DNA of 64,000 nt from Strigamia acuminata (taxonomy: Eukaryota; Arthropoda; Chilopoda; Geophilomorpha; Linotaeniidae), in assembly GCA_949358305.1 (NCBI GenBank), contig OX442314.1, positions 25,475,060-25,539,059 of the forward strand, written 5' to 3'. How positions within the stretch are numbered: position 1 is the stretch's first letter; each line of letters begins with the position of its first letter. The notes beneath the pieces were generated by a model. The model was given only the letters and a program-made list of their open reading frames with translations. It had not been told where the DNA came from and ran no database searches. This document shows positions 13,301 to 26,300 of this stretch, piece after piece. Position numbers and translations under genes: made by a program.

Positions 13301-15352
13301 CTGGTGTATAATGACAGAAAATTCGAGGCCTCCCACTGAACTAACTAGCATGCTAAATTGTACCAAAATTCATCAAACTGTCATTGTTTCAACCCGACGA
13401 CGACGACTGCCTGCCTGCCTGCTACCAAATTTAACTTCTTTTTTTTTCTTTTTAAATTTATTATTTCAAAATTTCGATTTTCCAAACGTATTTATAATTC
13501 TTTTTACAAATAGTCTGAATTTCAGTGACTTGCCACTTGTTCAGTTTAACTAACATCCACCAGATGGCGTTCACCGCCGCTTTACCAAGACCCTCGTGAT
13601 TTACATTCAATGAAAATATACTAATACAATTGGAACTGAATAAACGCGGAATTTGAAAAAAATTCATAAACTGCGCTCTCTCCCGTGATTATATTATTTT
13701 TTGGCATTTTTCCTGCTGTGACATCATATCCAGTTCCGCATTCCGCGGTTAAACCATGGATGCAAATAAATAGCAGTTTGTGAATAGCCCTATTTAAGCT
13801 ACTCCATCAATTTCATCGAATACCACGATCCATTGTTGTTGGTATTCCGATTGCCCGTCTAATATGTCATTGTCCGCCAATATTGCCGCTGCTGTAGGTT
13901 GACTTATCAGCCGAGCGACATCCAGCTAAGCATCTGTCCCTTTCACAGTGTGGTTGACAGTGTGACTTCTCATCAGGACGTACAGTAGGGGGCATTGTAG
14001 CAATACAACAACTATTGTCTTGGCACCTCGAGTGTCATGACCCCACATGTTCTATTGTATCTACAAAGAATTGCCTCCGAGGTCTCATTCTCCACATCAA
14101 TTGATCATCGACTAACCTCTAAAGAAAAAAAAAGAAAAAAAACCAATTCCCAGACCTCCCACAACTGCTTTTCTTAGAATATTTTAAGTCAACTGTTCGC
14201 ACTTGGCAGTCATTTTCTAAATCTTTGATGTTTGGGATTTCAAGAAATTTTAAAGCCATATACTGAAGCTTGGTAGCAAATCTGTTGAAAATTCACATTT
14301 TAAATCAAAGTTGTGATAATGGTTTCATAAATTTTCCCACACAGTTAAAAAATACATTGAAAGCATTCAAAGTTTCGGTGTTTACGGTTTTTACGGTTTC
14401 TATAAACGGAATGAACATCAAAAACAGTTACAAACCATCACCAAAAATCACAAAAACCAAAACCACAACTGGAGTGGTTTATGAATCGGTTTATGCTGGG
14501 TTTTGGTTTATACAACCAAATTCAAAATGGCCACCTCAAAAGTTAAATCGACAGATATCGGTAAATATCGAAATATCGGACGATAGCCGATACCGATACC
14601 GGTATCGGTCAAAGTCTACTTTTTAGTAATCATCACTACACTTTCAGCCTTTTTGTAACCATTTAGAAAAATCAAATGTTAGACCCCAGTAACATATAAT
14701 ACCAAAAAGTGGCAATAAAAAATAAAATAGACCCAACACCTAACTTAACTCATCATTGTGAGAAATCTAAATTGGACACATGCTATTCTATCTTTCTTCC
14801 TTTCTTTTATCATGCGGTCACATAACCAGGTGGTTGCTCATCTGCTAGCTCGCATAACTCACTGCAATCACCTGAGCACGTGAGTGAGAGGGGACAAGAT
14901 GGGGAGGGAAACAAGGAAGACGCCAGCGCTTGAGGGGGGCAAGTGGCAGCACGACTGAATCATGAAGGTAACATTTCACTTGCACGTAACAAGAGATGGC
15001 ATTTTACTATTGTCATATTTTTTTGGTCACCAACTCCTCACAATCTTACACCTTTAAAGGCCAGCAAAAACTCATAAATGCAATTTACAAATGATCAGTA
15101 CAGTAAACGGCCAAAACAGAATATTATGAATGTTTGGTCCTGTATATAGGCAAATTATTGTAAAATATGTTTTTAACCGTATGGAGTGGTCCACTTATTT
15201 GAACACAATTCTACATTTTACTCACGTTTTAGGAGGTGGATGCTTCACCTAAAAGCATTATAACTATTGAAAGTCTGACCCTTCGATCTAACTAGCATAA
15301 CAGCCATTATGAATTTTATTGTAGAATTCTAAAACTAGGCTGCATAAACTAC
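10306..15352. other. gene-less stretch with repeat fragments
   Basis: 10800-11160 is strongly G-poor. A fragment of the GATCTAAC repeat is at 11866-11950. 14360-14540 holds a CAACTGGAGTGGTTTATGAA-type repeat also seen at 28817 and 41262. 14560-14612 has GATACCGATACC-type repeats also seen at 29415-29600. No gene supported. Confidence 0.55.
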
Positions 15353-15440
15353 CGTATTTTACTGATTAACAGTCGCCCTCGAATTGTAGCCACCCACGAA
15401 TAGTAGCCGCGGCTGACACCAAGAATACCGTATTTTTGCC
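15353..15440. mobile_element. 5' fragment of the CGGTATTTTACTGATTAA family
   Basis: CCGTATTTTACTGATTAACAG followed by GTCGCCCTCGAATTGTAGCC matches the left part of the elements at 17237 and 23067. It is cut after the GAATACCGTATTTTTGC segment, where a CAGTGTTGTATCTCG element end begins (compare 61384-61633). Confidence 0.65.
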
Positions 15441-16370
15441 AGTGTTGTATCTCGTTCATCAAATCGCGAACTAGTTCAAGTTCGCGTTCATCACCGTGTG
15501 AATGGCAGTTATCGAATACGTGACATTGTGTGTTAATTTAAGAATGTGTCTTCCTTCGGTCGCCCATATCCATCGCGGTCAGCATCAACAGGCGATGATC
15601 TTTGTACTCAACGTCACCGCATTCAGTATACCGAGAACAACATTCAGCGAAACATCACGTAAGTTTATACAGTATAAATTATTTAATTTATATTTCTACT
15701 TTAACTTGGTCGTGACCCCGAAGTTAATCCAAAAATTTATTTCCTTTAACATCAATTTCATTTGGCACAATGTACGTCACAAGTGGTTAAATAAATTGGA
15801 AAATTGCCGTAGAAGAGAGGAACGGCGGGCATGACAAAACGAAGTGATGCTAGGCAAACAAGTGCTGATGTCGAGAGACGCCGGGAATCCAAATTGAGAA
15901 TTTTCCGCTGTGCTTGAAGATTATCCACATTTGTTGGAATTTCAACCTTTGCAGCCGAGCAACGAAAAGTGTCGCCATTAAGTCGAATGTGTCAAAATGC
16001 TCCTAATGATGACTAATAATGCTGGCTATGACATAGAAGGTAATAATTCCGGCGAATTACAGAAGAACGAATCAGAAATTGTGAGGTGGCGATTTCAATG
16101 CTGCTATGAAAATTGACCTTTGACCTTGGAATCATGGTCAACCATTTTCTAACTGTTAAACCAGTCGAGGTATGAGGAAATCAGCATCCTGACTGAATTC
16201 AAAGATTCGATATCCTAAATAATATTAGCTGATTCAGTCCGGTTTCAGTCACAGTAGGTGCATTCAAAAAGTAATTTGCACTAAACGACCAGGGTGCAAC
16301 TGATAGTGTAAATGTCAAGTTAAACGACCCAATTTTCGAGTTTAAAAATAAATTTGTGTGTAAATTTCAG

Positions 16371-16532
16371 TAGGTGCATTCAAAAAGTCTAAAACGTATG
16401 CAAAACTCGTTTCGTGTTTGCACGTGACGTCATTCCCATTGAATAACATGTTATTCAATGGGAATGGGAATGACGTCACGTACAAACACGAAACGAGTTT
16501 TGCATACGTTTTAAACTTATTGAATGCACCTA
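16371..16532. mobile_element. near-perfect palindromic MITE (foldback)
   Basis: Ends TAGGTGCATTCA and TGAATGCACCTA are perfect 12-base inverted repeats. The arms continue almost without mismatch (AAAACGTATGCAAAACTCGT, CACGTGACGTCATTCCCATT) to a centre at ACATGT near 16449, so the whole 162 bases can fold into one hairpin. It sits inside an older repeat with a similar left end at about 16253. Confidence 0.9.
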
Positions 16533-17236
16533 GTGTAAATTCAAGTGTAAATAAATTAGCCCAAATAATAACCATAGTCATTATTGCTGTTGTTTACTCT
16601 AAAAAAAAAACAGGAAATTAAAAAACGTGATTATAAAATGTAAATTTATTTAAATTATTTTTATTATTAATATTTATTTAAGAACGGAGAATTGACTGAA
16701 CATCCGCCTCAATCGCACAAATGCGGCCTGTGTTCAACCGCATTCAATTGAACAAATGCGGTCGAACACCGGCCGCATTCAATCGCAAGAATGCGGTTAA
16801 TAACTGCTACAAAATCGTTCCAACCGATCTAACAAAAATCCAAGATGGCTGCCAGCAAGACCCGATTTGAACGAGAAAACTAGTTGAACGGAGATTTAAA
16901 CCTAAACGTGGCGTGCAGGCTGTTTCCGTTAAACCAGTTTACATGACATTTACACGAATTAATGACTTTTCGAATTCGCCTACTGTTCATATGCTAAACA
17001 GGTTGAACTGCAATTTTAAACTAGGCACATTCATGTTTAACTTGCAGTTAAGAATGTTTTGCTGTATAAATGCTGTGCACATGCACACTGCAATTCAGTA
17101 TAGACTAAATTGGCCACCATTTTTGAAGTTAGATCGAGAGTCGAGACGAACATATTAAAAGTCAGTTTAAACGTGTTTTTAAAATGCTGTTTAGTATAAA
17201 TTACTTTTCAAATGCAGCTGCTAAAAAAAAGAACTG

Positions 17237-17508
17237 ACGTATTTTACTGATTAAGAGTAGCCCTCGAATTGTAGTCACCCTCGAATAGTAGCCGCAGCTG
17301 AGACACCAAGAATACGTTATTTTTGCAAAAGTACGGTATTGTTTCCGTATTTAACCTCACAAACGATGAACGTACGCTTCGTTCGTGACGTTCAGACTTC
17401 ATTTGTTACATTAAACAAATGTCACAAACGGAAAACCGAAGTTGTAATTGCTGACAAAAATGGCAGTTTTGAATAAGAGCCGCAGCTCTTAATCAATAAA
17501 ATACGGTA
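17237..17508. mobile_element. MITE, CGTATTTTACTGATTAAGAG family
   Basis: Left end CGTATTTTACTGATTAAGAG and right end CTCTTAATCAATAAAATACG are inverted. The interior has GTAGCCGCAGCTGAGACACC and GTTGTAATTGCTGACAAAAA shared with the copy at 23067-23318. No ORF. Confidence 0.85.
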
Positions 17509-18087
17509 TTTTATATTTAAAACGTAAAACTTCGAAAAGCAATAACAGGTGAAGAAAAAACCGCTGAACCAATGTCGATATTCATCGTTATAAAATTCTT
17601 ATAATTAAAAACTAAATAAGCTTTTAACCATTCACTCAAAACAAAAGAAAAAAAAATATTTAAGTATAGTAACCGGTAATATATAGTGTCCTTTAATTCT
17701 ATTCCATTAAATTCAAAAATAAAAAGTGCAGTAGACACAATCATTGATTTTCACACAATAAAACTCAAGTTGAAGACACTAAACCTCAAATCAACCATAA
17801 ATTAAGATCCATCAAAAAGGAATTAAGACATTTTCATCAACTTCAACTTAGCCCCACTAATTACCAACGTTAAACTTTGATGGCTTTATGGGTCCATCAG
17901 CCCATTTTGCCATATAATTGCCCGACCACAAGAAACATCAACACCGCTATAAGTTATGTGGTCTTTTTCGCTTTAATGTGAAAGATAAGACAATTATAAC
18001 TGTCTAATAGCAATGAGCTTATCTCTTGGCACTTGCAAAAACACTGTTTTAAAACACAATTACGTTAATGAAAAAAAAAGAAAATAG

Positions 18088-18480
18088 GATTTATTTTTTC
18101 TTAATTCCACCACACGTTGGTCCATCGAAGCGTTTGAGGGAAATTCATCAAGAGATAGCAAAAAGGGGAGAGCGAGAAAAAGCCGCAAAGCGAAAATAAA
18201 AGTCACAAGTTTGAGTGATTTAAACTATTTCCAAGACTCAGAAGTGGAGAAATGGTGGATGTTGCCAACTCCCACTGAGACCAAAAAATTTGGAATTTTT
18301 AATCAAGCTCTTGAATCCAACACGCCAAATTCAGACATCTGTTTTAAAGGTCAAGATTCCATTCACCAACTACTACTTTTTGCTATAACTAAATTTGCAA
18401 TTGTTTATTTACCGGCAATAAAACCGAAAATGCAGTTCAACCGCGCTGTAGTAAATTCGATTACAGCAAAAACCCGCTAA
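18088..18480 (+). CDS. coding-like ORF, basic then Trp/Phe-containing, unknown
   Basis: The frame is open from 18088 to TAA at 18478-18480 (130 codons) with no ATG near its start. The middle (about 18140-18350) looks coding: a basic run (KKGRARKSRKAK) followed by DSEVEKWWMLPTPTE and FNQALESNTP. A donor-like AAAG|GTCAAG occurs at about 18348, so an exon could end there. The 3' part looks non-coding. No family recognised; it may be a relic exon. Confidence 0.25.
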   Translation, partial: DLFFLNSTTRWSIEAFEGNSSRDSKKGRARKSRKAKIKVTSLSDLNYFQDSEVEKWWMLPTPTETKKFGIFNQALESNTPNSDICFKGQDSIHQLLLFAITKFAIVYLPAIKPKMQFNRAVVNSITAKTR

Positions 18481-18966
18481 CAAGAAAATTAACACAAAAA
18501 TAAAAATAATTCTGAATCCCAATTGTGGATTTTCTAGAAAATGATGCAAAATATTAATTAGAATAATAAGAGAAAATTCTATTTATAAACACAGCGTCTT
18601 AAGTGAAACTCAAAGCGTCATTTGCAGAAAACGACCAGTAAAACTGTAAATGTCAAATTAATCGACCAAATTTTTTTAGTTGAAAATTAATGTGCAAATT
18701 CGACTGCAAATAAATTTGTACATAAATTAGTACAACGCACATATAAAGTCATTTATCGGTTTTTAATGTTTTTTGACGATTTTCACCTAAGTTTAATTGA
18801 TTTTTAATGTTTTTTGTCCACTTTTTGTTGGTTTTAATGCTTTTTCGAATAAATTTCAATGACTTTATTTTCATATGCAGTACTGTATGTGTATAAACCT
18901 AATGTTCGATTATCAACACCATGTCCCCAATTAGATTGGATAATAAAGGCTCTACCGTATTATTAA

Positions 18967-19234
18967 TTTATTTCTTAAAACTTTTTCCAGACACTAATTT
19001 AGTGACTTCCCCTGATGTCTGTTTTTGGCAAAGTCCTCAGTTTTCCGAACGCAAGCATACGTATACATGATACGTGTCTTTAAAAAAAAAGGCAAAAATC
19101 GCTGTTTTTTCCCGAAAAAATGGCGATTTGTGCTTTTATTTCTGATTTTCAGAAAATATGCATTTATATCCAATTTCAGCTTTTTATTGAATAAAAAAAA
19201 TTCCACTGCATTTATGCATTAATCTGGGCCTTAC
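18967..19234 (+). mobile_element. repeat copy 1 of an inverted pair
   Basis: Contains CAGACACTAATTTAGTGACT at the left and an interior hairpin around CGAAAAAATGGCGATTT. The same sequence occurs in reverse at 20395-20656. It likely represents one non-autonomous element inserted twice. Confidence 0.75.
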
Positions 19235-20394
19235 ACATGAGTAACTTCAAAGATGGTGACGATTTATTCTGTTTTCAACGCAGTGGGCATGCGCACAACA
19301 TTTAAAACAACAAAACATGTTGAATTGCAAGTTAAACGAAACTTTATGAATACACCTACTGGAATTTCACATGTGAAAATTGCACCCACAACATCTAAAA
19401 AAAAGCCTTACTACAGCAAATGAGCAAATGTTTGAATAAATTTGTTAAACTTCCAAAAAACAAAAAACAAAAAAAAAATAAAACGGTTTTTAAGTAGGAC
19501 TAAAGCTAAACCAAACAACATTTATCGCCAAGAAGACAAACTAAAAACTCCAACTAACTAGCCCCGACCTTTACCTCTGTTTTGATGCCCCATTAAATTT
19601 AATTTCACCCAACATTTAAGGAACACGAATAAAATTAATGGCTTCCAAACAGTACATCAACTAAGCATAAATTACTGCCATGATGAAAGACCAACTCCGT
19701 CTAGCACTCCGCAAGAAACCACCCACTAAACAACAGTCTCTCTCTCCACTACGCCACTTTACAACATCGCGTGACCTGTGCTCAAACTGCTTTCCAGGAA
19801 CCTGCATTAAACCCCTCATCGACTAATTTTCTATCAAGTCAAACATCTTCGAAAATCAGATAATAAAATTAATTTCTTTTTTTCACTTTTAACTGAAAAA
19901 ATTAATCATTAAACTTGTTTTTCCATTTCAAATATAAAAAACTGCCACGCTTCGGGTGATTTGGACCTTATTTGGACCCCACCTTTTCGCCCAATTCGTG
20001 CTTATCAATCGCAACTTTTCATCTGCCCATTAACCCAGGCAATGCGTGTCGCAATCACATTTTCAAACGAGCCTTCGCTGGATAGATCCTATACCATAAA
20101 TTTTTTCGCACGTGACACGGCAGATGCTTCTTCTTGCACTCTTCCCGCCCATTAGCGTGAACGAAGGGTGGAAAGGATGAAAATATGACCCGACCTAAGT
20201 TAAATGATTTTTAATTCATTTATTCATGGGTTGGTAATATTATGGAAGGGTTAATTGATATAATCCCCGATGGGTTTCCGTTTTACATGCTGCGGTTCTA
20301 CCTCGATTGTGCACTGCAGCAAAAAAAAATTTTTGATTTGAGTCGTTAATTACTACAGTTTGCCGGATAAGTGAAAACAAATTTTTGTTTATAA

Positions 20395-20656
20395 CTTAGG
20401 CCCGGATAAATGCATAAAAGCATAGAAATAATTTTTATTCGATAAAAAGCCGAAATTGGCTATATAAATGCATATTTTCCGAAAATCAAAAATAAATGCA
20501 TAAATCGCCATTTATTCGGGAAAAAACGGCGATTTTTGCCTTTTTTTAAACACACGTGTTCACATGCTGGCATCCGGAAAACTGTGGACTTCGCCAAAAA
20601 CAGACACCAGGGGAAGTCACTAAATTAGTGTCTAGAAAAAGTTTCAAGAAATAAAC
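20395..20656 (-). mobile_element. repeat copy 2 of an inverted pair
   Basis: The reverse complement matches 18967-19234 from AGGCCCGGATAAATGCATAA to the AGTCACTAAATTAGTGTCTA end. The two copies face each other across about 1.2 kb, so they could pair as a large stem. Confidence 0.75.
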
Positions 20657-20872
20657 AAAGAAAATAAAAATTGTTATTACTAATTATAATTCATTTACAT
20701 CAAGAACACTTTGAAATGGAATTAAGTTGTTATTTAACACCTGAATTCACTCAAATAAATTTTTTTTATTTGCGTATGTTTATTTTTATTTTGCATAAAA
20801 TGGAATTTTTGTGCATATTTTATGTGCATCAAACGAATTTTATTTTGCATAAATATCCGGGATCTATTTAAA

Positions 20873-20992
20873 ACGATACTGAAAAATGGCTTGGTTGGTT
20901 AATTGGCCATAGAACACCACGTTAAAAATTTTTTATATAACGAACCAACTTTTGTGGTCCCTTGCAATTCGTTAAAACGAGGCCCGACTGCA
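20873..20992. mobile_element. partial second copy of the CCTCGTTATAACG MITE
   Basis: Shares the internal GGCTTGGTTGG…GGCCATAGAACACCA segment and the right end (CGTTAAAACGAGGCCCGACTG) with the element at 305-474; the left end is missing. A right-end-only remnant of the same type lies at 32134-32192. Confidence 0.7.
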
Positions 20993-21168
20993 ACAACAAA
21001 ATGGCTGTTAATCTACTTCAACCTTTAAACAGACGAAATTTAGGTGAAGTGATTTCTCGCAAAAGCAAAAAGGATTGAAATTTATTTAAAACTCCAGGAA
21101 TATATCATTTCCGTTTAAACTTGGTGCCATTTTTAACAAGAGCAGGCACGAAACACGACACTTTTACG

Positions 21169-21332
21169 CAGGGCCGACTCAAGATAGGATCGAGCGGTGC
21201 AATCGCGCAGGGGCGCCAAGACGAATGGGGCGCACTAATGCGCCCAAAATTCACCGACGAGCATTGAAAACAATGACTGACGGGGCGCACAACGACAATC
21301 GCACAGAGCTAATCGACCTTAAGCCGGCCCTT
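21169..21332. mobile_element. hAT-like MITE with CAGGGCCG ends
   Basis: Left CAGGGCCGACTCAAGAT and right end inverse AAGGGCCGGCTTAAGGT are related. The inside is GC-rich with repeated GGGGCGCA motifs. The flanks match only 5 of 8, so the target duplication is degenerate. A solo CAGGGCCGGCTAGG end occurs at 41853. Confidence 0.55.
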
Positions 21333-23066
21333 GCGCTTGCGTGAGTGTTTACATTGCAAATGCCAATGCGCAAAACGTCCTACATCACCCTTGTACAAAT
21401 AGAATTTAGTTTTCGCAGTTAGCACGTCTCTTACAGAAAACTCGTTTGTTTATAACATCAATTTTGCAAAATAGCAAAATTTTGATTTTTACTTTCCCAG
21501 AAAATTTGGTAAATTACTGAGTTTACTGGTTACACGCAGTTTTACAGAAAAGTGAATACTATATCGTACAACCCCTGGCAAATAGTATCGAATACTTTTT
21601 TCTCAGCACTCATCTTCTCACTTTGGAAAAGTGAATACGGTATTGTATATTCTTAACAGTATTTTTCTGGGAAATGAATACGCCATTAACACGATCTATT
21701 CACATCCAAAAAATCTGCAATAAAATCATCAAGTTTACAGAAAATTTACAACAACAGAAAATCTACAACAAATCCATCAAATCTGCAGAAAATCTTTATC
21801 AAAACCATGAAATAAATACCAAACCCAACAAATTTAATGCAAACTGCAAATTCCCTTTTTTAATTCAGACCAACAAAAAATAACCACCTCACCTCCTCAA
21901 CCCAGACATTTTATCACCAAAACAACAAAAAAAATCCCCCAATGAGCTCTAAAACCCCAAACTAAATCAACCAGAACTAAATCACACAAGATAACCTTAA
22001 TTCCATACAAATTTATTACACAATACAAAAAAAAAAAAAAAAAAAAAACATTCAAAACTGCAAAATACTTTTTACACAAACAAAAATTCCAATAAAATCC
22101 TCCTATTTATTACCAAAATCTTCCCTGATCTAATAACACCTCAATCCAAACCAAACATTCCCTACACACTCCAAACACATCACTAAAAACCTGTTAATCT
22201 TAAATACTAGACTTAAGAATAAGAACACAAAAAAAAAAAAAAAAAAACAACTAAAGAATCCCTGACCCCTTGCGTGACGCATGATGAAACCCTGTTGCGG
22301 CTCGCATCTCTTGCAATTAGACCCAATAGGAATGCATTACCCTGGGCGAAACGACACGAGACTTTTTCCCTTTCACTTTCCTCTCTCTGCGAGGGCGTTG
22401 CCCACATAGCGTGGCTGCACAGATGAGATGAGCATGCATGAATATTCAACAGGTCTGGCCGAGCCGAGCACACAAACCATCTGGACAGTTGCCTTTGGGC
22501 CGTGTTTTCACATCGCGATTAACCCTGTGCCAACCGATGACCAACTGTTTTTTTTTTCTTTTTTTAAAATTCCAGTTTATTTTCTTTATCGGCTCTAGTT
22601 TGTCCACTGATAAGCGGCATCAATTTTGATTAGACAGTATGCATGGAAAACCAGTTGAAGAGGTTGCAAAAAGGTTCAAAGTGGCCCATGTGCAAAGTTG
22701 CTGATAAGATAGGCACCTGTCAAGAAAGATTTTAGAAGCGAGTCCAAATGAAAGACTACTGTTTTACAAGATAACATTGTGATAGTCTTGAGAGAAAAAA
22801 TTCAAATTTAAATCACGAGTGATTTTATGTTCCTTTATGCACTGCTAATTTACCGTCAAATTTTACATTCAGACGACTGGTTTAAAAAATATAAACAAGT
22901 TTAAATGGCTTTACGAATGCAACTAGTGCGTTTTGCATTGCTCTAAATCCAGAGACATTAAACTTAAAGACCAAGTTGTTGGTTTTTTTTTGTACTTTTA
23001 CAGTTAGGTTGACCACATAAAATGACATCAAATTCACATTCAAAATATGAACAAGCAGTTCAACTG
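21333..23066. other. gene-less, extremely G-poor block
   Basis: 21660-22210 is nearly free of G on the + strand (22081-22200: about 39 C, 2 G). GC-normal sequence follows from 22255 with no convincing exon, although 22213-22473 is open on the minus strand. Confidence 0.55.
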
Positions 23067-23318
23067 CCGTATTTTACCGATTAAGAGTCGCCCTTGAATT
23101 GTAGCTGCCCTCGAATAGTAGCCGCGACTGAGACACCAAGAATACCGTATTTTTGCAAAAGTACAGTATTGTTTTCGTATTTAACCTCACGAACGATGAA
23201 CACACACTTCGTTAGTTACATTAAACAAATGTAACAAACGAAAAACCAAAATTGTAATTGCTGACAAAAATGGCAGTTTTGAATAAGAGCCGCGGCTCTT
23301 AATCGATAAAATACGGTA
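23067..23318. mobile_element. MITE, CGTATTTTACCGATTAAGAG family
   Basis: Inverted ends CCGTATTTTACCGATTAAGAG-type and CTCTTAATCGATAAAATACGG. Interior closely matches 17237-17508. An inverted internal fragment of the same family lies at 31920-32095. Confidence 0.85.
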
Positions 23319-26300
23319 TTATAATTATACAACATTTGCAAATAAATGTTGTTAACTTATGGCTTGTCTAATTTTTAAATAAATAAATAGTACCTTTAAA
23401 GAAAAAACACCAGGGGTATGACCACTATATAAAGGCTACAACGAGAGCCAATCCCCAGTCTAATTTTTACTAGTCCACCACGCGGTCGCCAAATTTTTTT
23501 GGGCCTTAATACCGCGTTTTTTGTGTAAGTTTTTCATCGTTTTTGCGCTTTATTCGGCTTTTGATGTCTAAACCCAACCCATCGAAGAAGGGACGCCCTT
23601 TGCCGTTAGGTTTAGCTTAGGTTAGGTTAAAACATTTTGGATTAGACATTTTGTGCATTAGACATTTCGGCTTAGACATATTGTCTATTATACATATTTT
23701 TTAAACCAGTCTAATAATGTAAAATTTAACGTAAAATTTAACATTTAAATTGGTTTAAAAATATAAACAAGTTTAAACGACTTAACGAATGCGCCAACTG
23801 AAGTAAAACTCTGCTTTCCATAAAATGCTCGTAAACACCCACAATTAACTCGCTATTTTTTCTTTAATGTGCCAGTGCGTGTTCAAAACTTTTATATATG
23901 ATTTTTGATGAGCAGCCGTAATTTCTCTGTGGAATTAAAATCCGTCATTAAAAAAAAATATATTATAAATAAAAAATAAATAAAAAATGTGACGAACCGC
24001 TGTGATAATGACCCTTGCAATACCATGTAGGGCCATAATTGACCTGGGACTATTAACGTCCAAACCAAAAAAAAGAAAACCATCAGCTACAACAAAATAA
24101 TACTGAATGCTTAGTCTTGTATAATCAGAATTTTGCAATTTGGAATTAACGCACCTGGAACGGCAATTGCGGGAAAACTGTTCATTTCTCAGTTAGGTGG
24201 GAGGGTAAAGCAAACCACACGGCTCGAGCCACCAGTGTACAAAGATTCTCGAGTTAGAAACTAAAAACTGGTAGTGGATAATTAACATAATGTTTTCTGT
24301 ATTATAAAACAGTAGGTGTGTGAGAAACCTCATCTGAGGGTGCCGATGCAAAAAAATATCAAACAACAGGGGTACCGGTACTCAAACTTTTTAACATTAC
24401 GACACACTTTTTAGAAAGGTACTGTAATCTATCGCGACCCACTTCATCCCCAACATCCCCAACGTATTAAATTTTTACAGTGATAATTATTGACTAGCTA
24501 GAAAATGTCATCTCAAAAGCTCCTCTACAAGGGTGGTTTTTGCCTGTTTTTGATGCCATTCCATTTATAGAAACCGTAAAAACCAAAACATTGAATATTG
24601 TTTTATGATAAATAAAAACTGAATGCATTTTTAGGAGTGCAAGAAATAATTTTAGAATTAAGAGGTGCCTGACTACGAAAAGGTTACAGAAAAATTTAGG
24701 CCTGGCCACAATGTAAATAATAAATTGGAGAAAAAATTAAGATTTGTGCATTTATGGATATTTTATTCATACAGGCCCCATATTTGCAGGACCCGCTCAG
24801 TCGTCGGCTATTCGGGCCCCAGACCAAAACCTCGCACTTTCATATTACTTAAAAAATCTGATCAATTTTCACTACACTTCCAGATCTCGCTCGTCTCGTA
24901 ATCTCGGTCTCGGAGATCTCGGTCTCGGCAAAACGAGATGTAATAAAAAATGTATGACTCACGTTTCGTAACGTGATTTGTACGTTTTTTATTGTTTTTT
25001 GTTGTTGTTGATGTTGAGAATAAATCTCATTTTTTGTCTCGGTCTCGTACGACAACTCGTCTCGGAACCTTCCGATCTCGTCTCAAGACCTTCCGATCTC
25101 GTCTCGGGTCCTTCCGATCTCGTCTCGAAAAACCGAGACTTGAAAACGGCCAAGATGCTGGAAGTATAATTTTTCACCAAAAAATCTTTTCGGGAGGCCC
25201 CACTAATAACTTTTCACCTAGGCTTCCCGAGGCCCCGCAAAACTTCCAGCAGGTTCTGCATATTTGTCACTGGCCGGGCCCCATCTCATCTCTCAAAGGT
25301 ACACCAGGAAGAAAACGAGCCAAAGTTTTAAGTGGGAAAAATGTTTTGTAGAATGAATGAACTTAAAAAAAAAAATTTAAAAAAAAACTAGTGAGTGAAC
25401 CAAGCTTTTTTTTTCTTCCAAACTTCATTCAGGCCACTTTTTAAAAGAAAACACACAGGTGAGGTTCCATACAACAATTTCTACCAAATCTAACAATTTT
25501 AATGAGAAAAAAAAATTATCCAGTCATTAACAATTCCCAAGTGAAAAAAAAAATTTAAAAAAAAAAACCCACAACCTTTTGCATACAAAAAAAAATTAAT
25601 ATAAAAAAAGAAAGAAAAAAAGAATTAATACTAAAACCCAATCAAAACTGAACCAACATAATAACCCACTATACTTTTCTTTTCCCTTAACAGAAATATT
25701 TCATGAGACAGAGAGAAAATTTATTACCTTGGCGCATCTCTCCACTTAAGTAAGGATGAAGCCCTAGAAAAACCTAAAAAAAAAAATTAAAAATTAACTT
25801 TGGAAAAAAAAAATATAAAAAATTGCTTCTACCACTTTGCCAACATACAATTACCAAAGTACAAAACTAAGACCAAATCCCTCAGTTGGAACAAATTACA
25901 TGGCCATTTTCTAAAATGGGGTATCATAACTCCGGTGGAAAATTATGAATTGCAGCAAAACTGAGCAAATAACTGTCAGAAAACAAACTGCAGACAACTT
26001 AACTTTGAAAATCAAACTGCAACCACTTTTCCCACGTCGTAAAAACCCCAGCAAAATATTTATTCCCATTTCCAACTTATTCTCATGTTAATCACCCACC
26101 AATAATAAAAAAAAAAAACTAAATATATATTTATACACATTTATATATAAAAACTAGTCAAATATCTCGAGCTCGAGCCATGCCCACTAGCAACACTTTA
26201 ATGATGAGGTTGAGCACAAGCCAATGCAAAAAAGTTGTTATTATAATGCCCACTTCTTGCAGGGGAATGTTTGGGTTTTAGGTCTAATAATTTTTTTTTT

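Noticed and set aside
16342-16621. Two overlapping ORFs on opposite strands with the same peptide
   Set aside because: The similarity is due to the palindromic element at 16371-16532.
23608-23634. TTAGGT-like repeats recalling arthropod telomere TTAGG
   Set aside because: Only about two adjacent units; far too short for a telomeric tract and useless for taxonomy.
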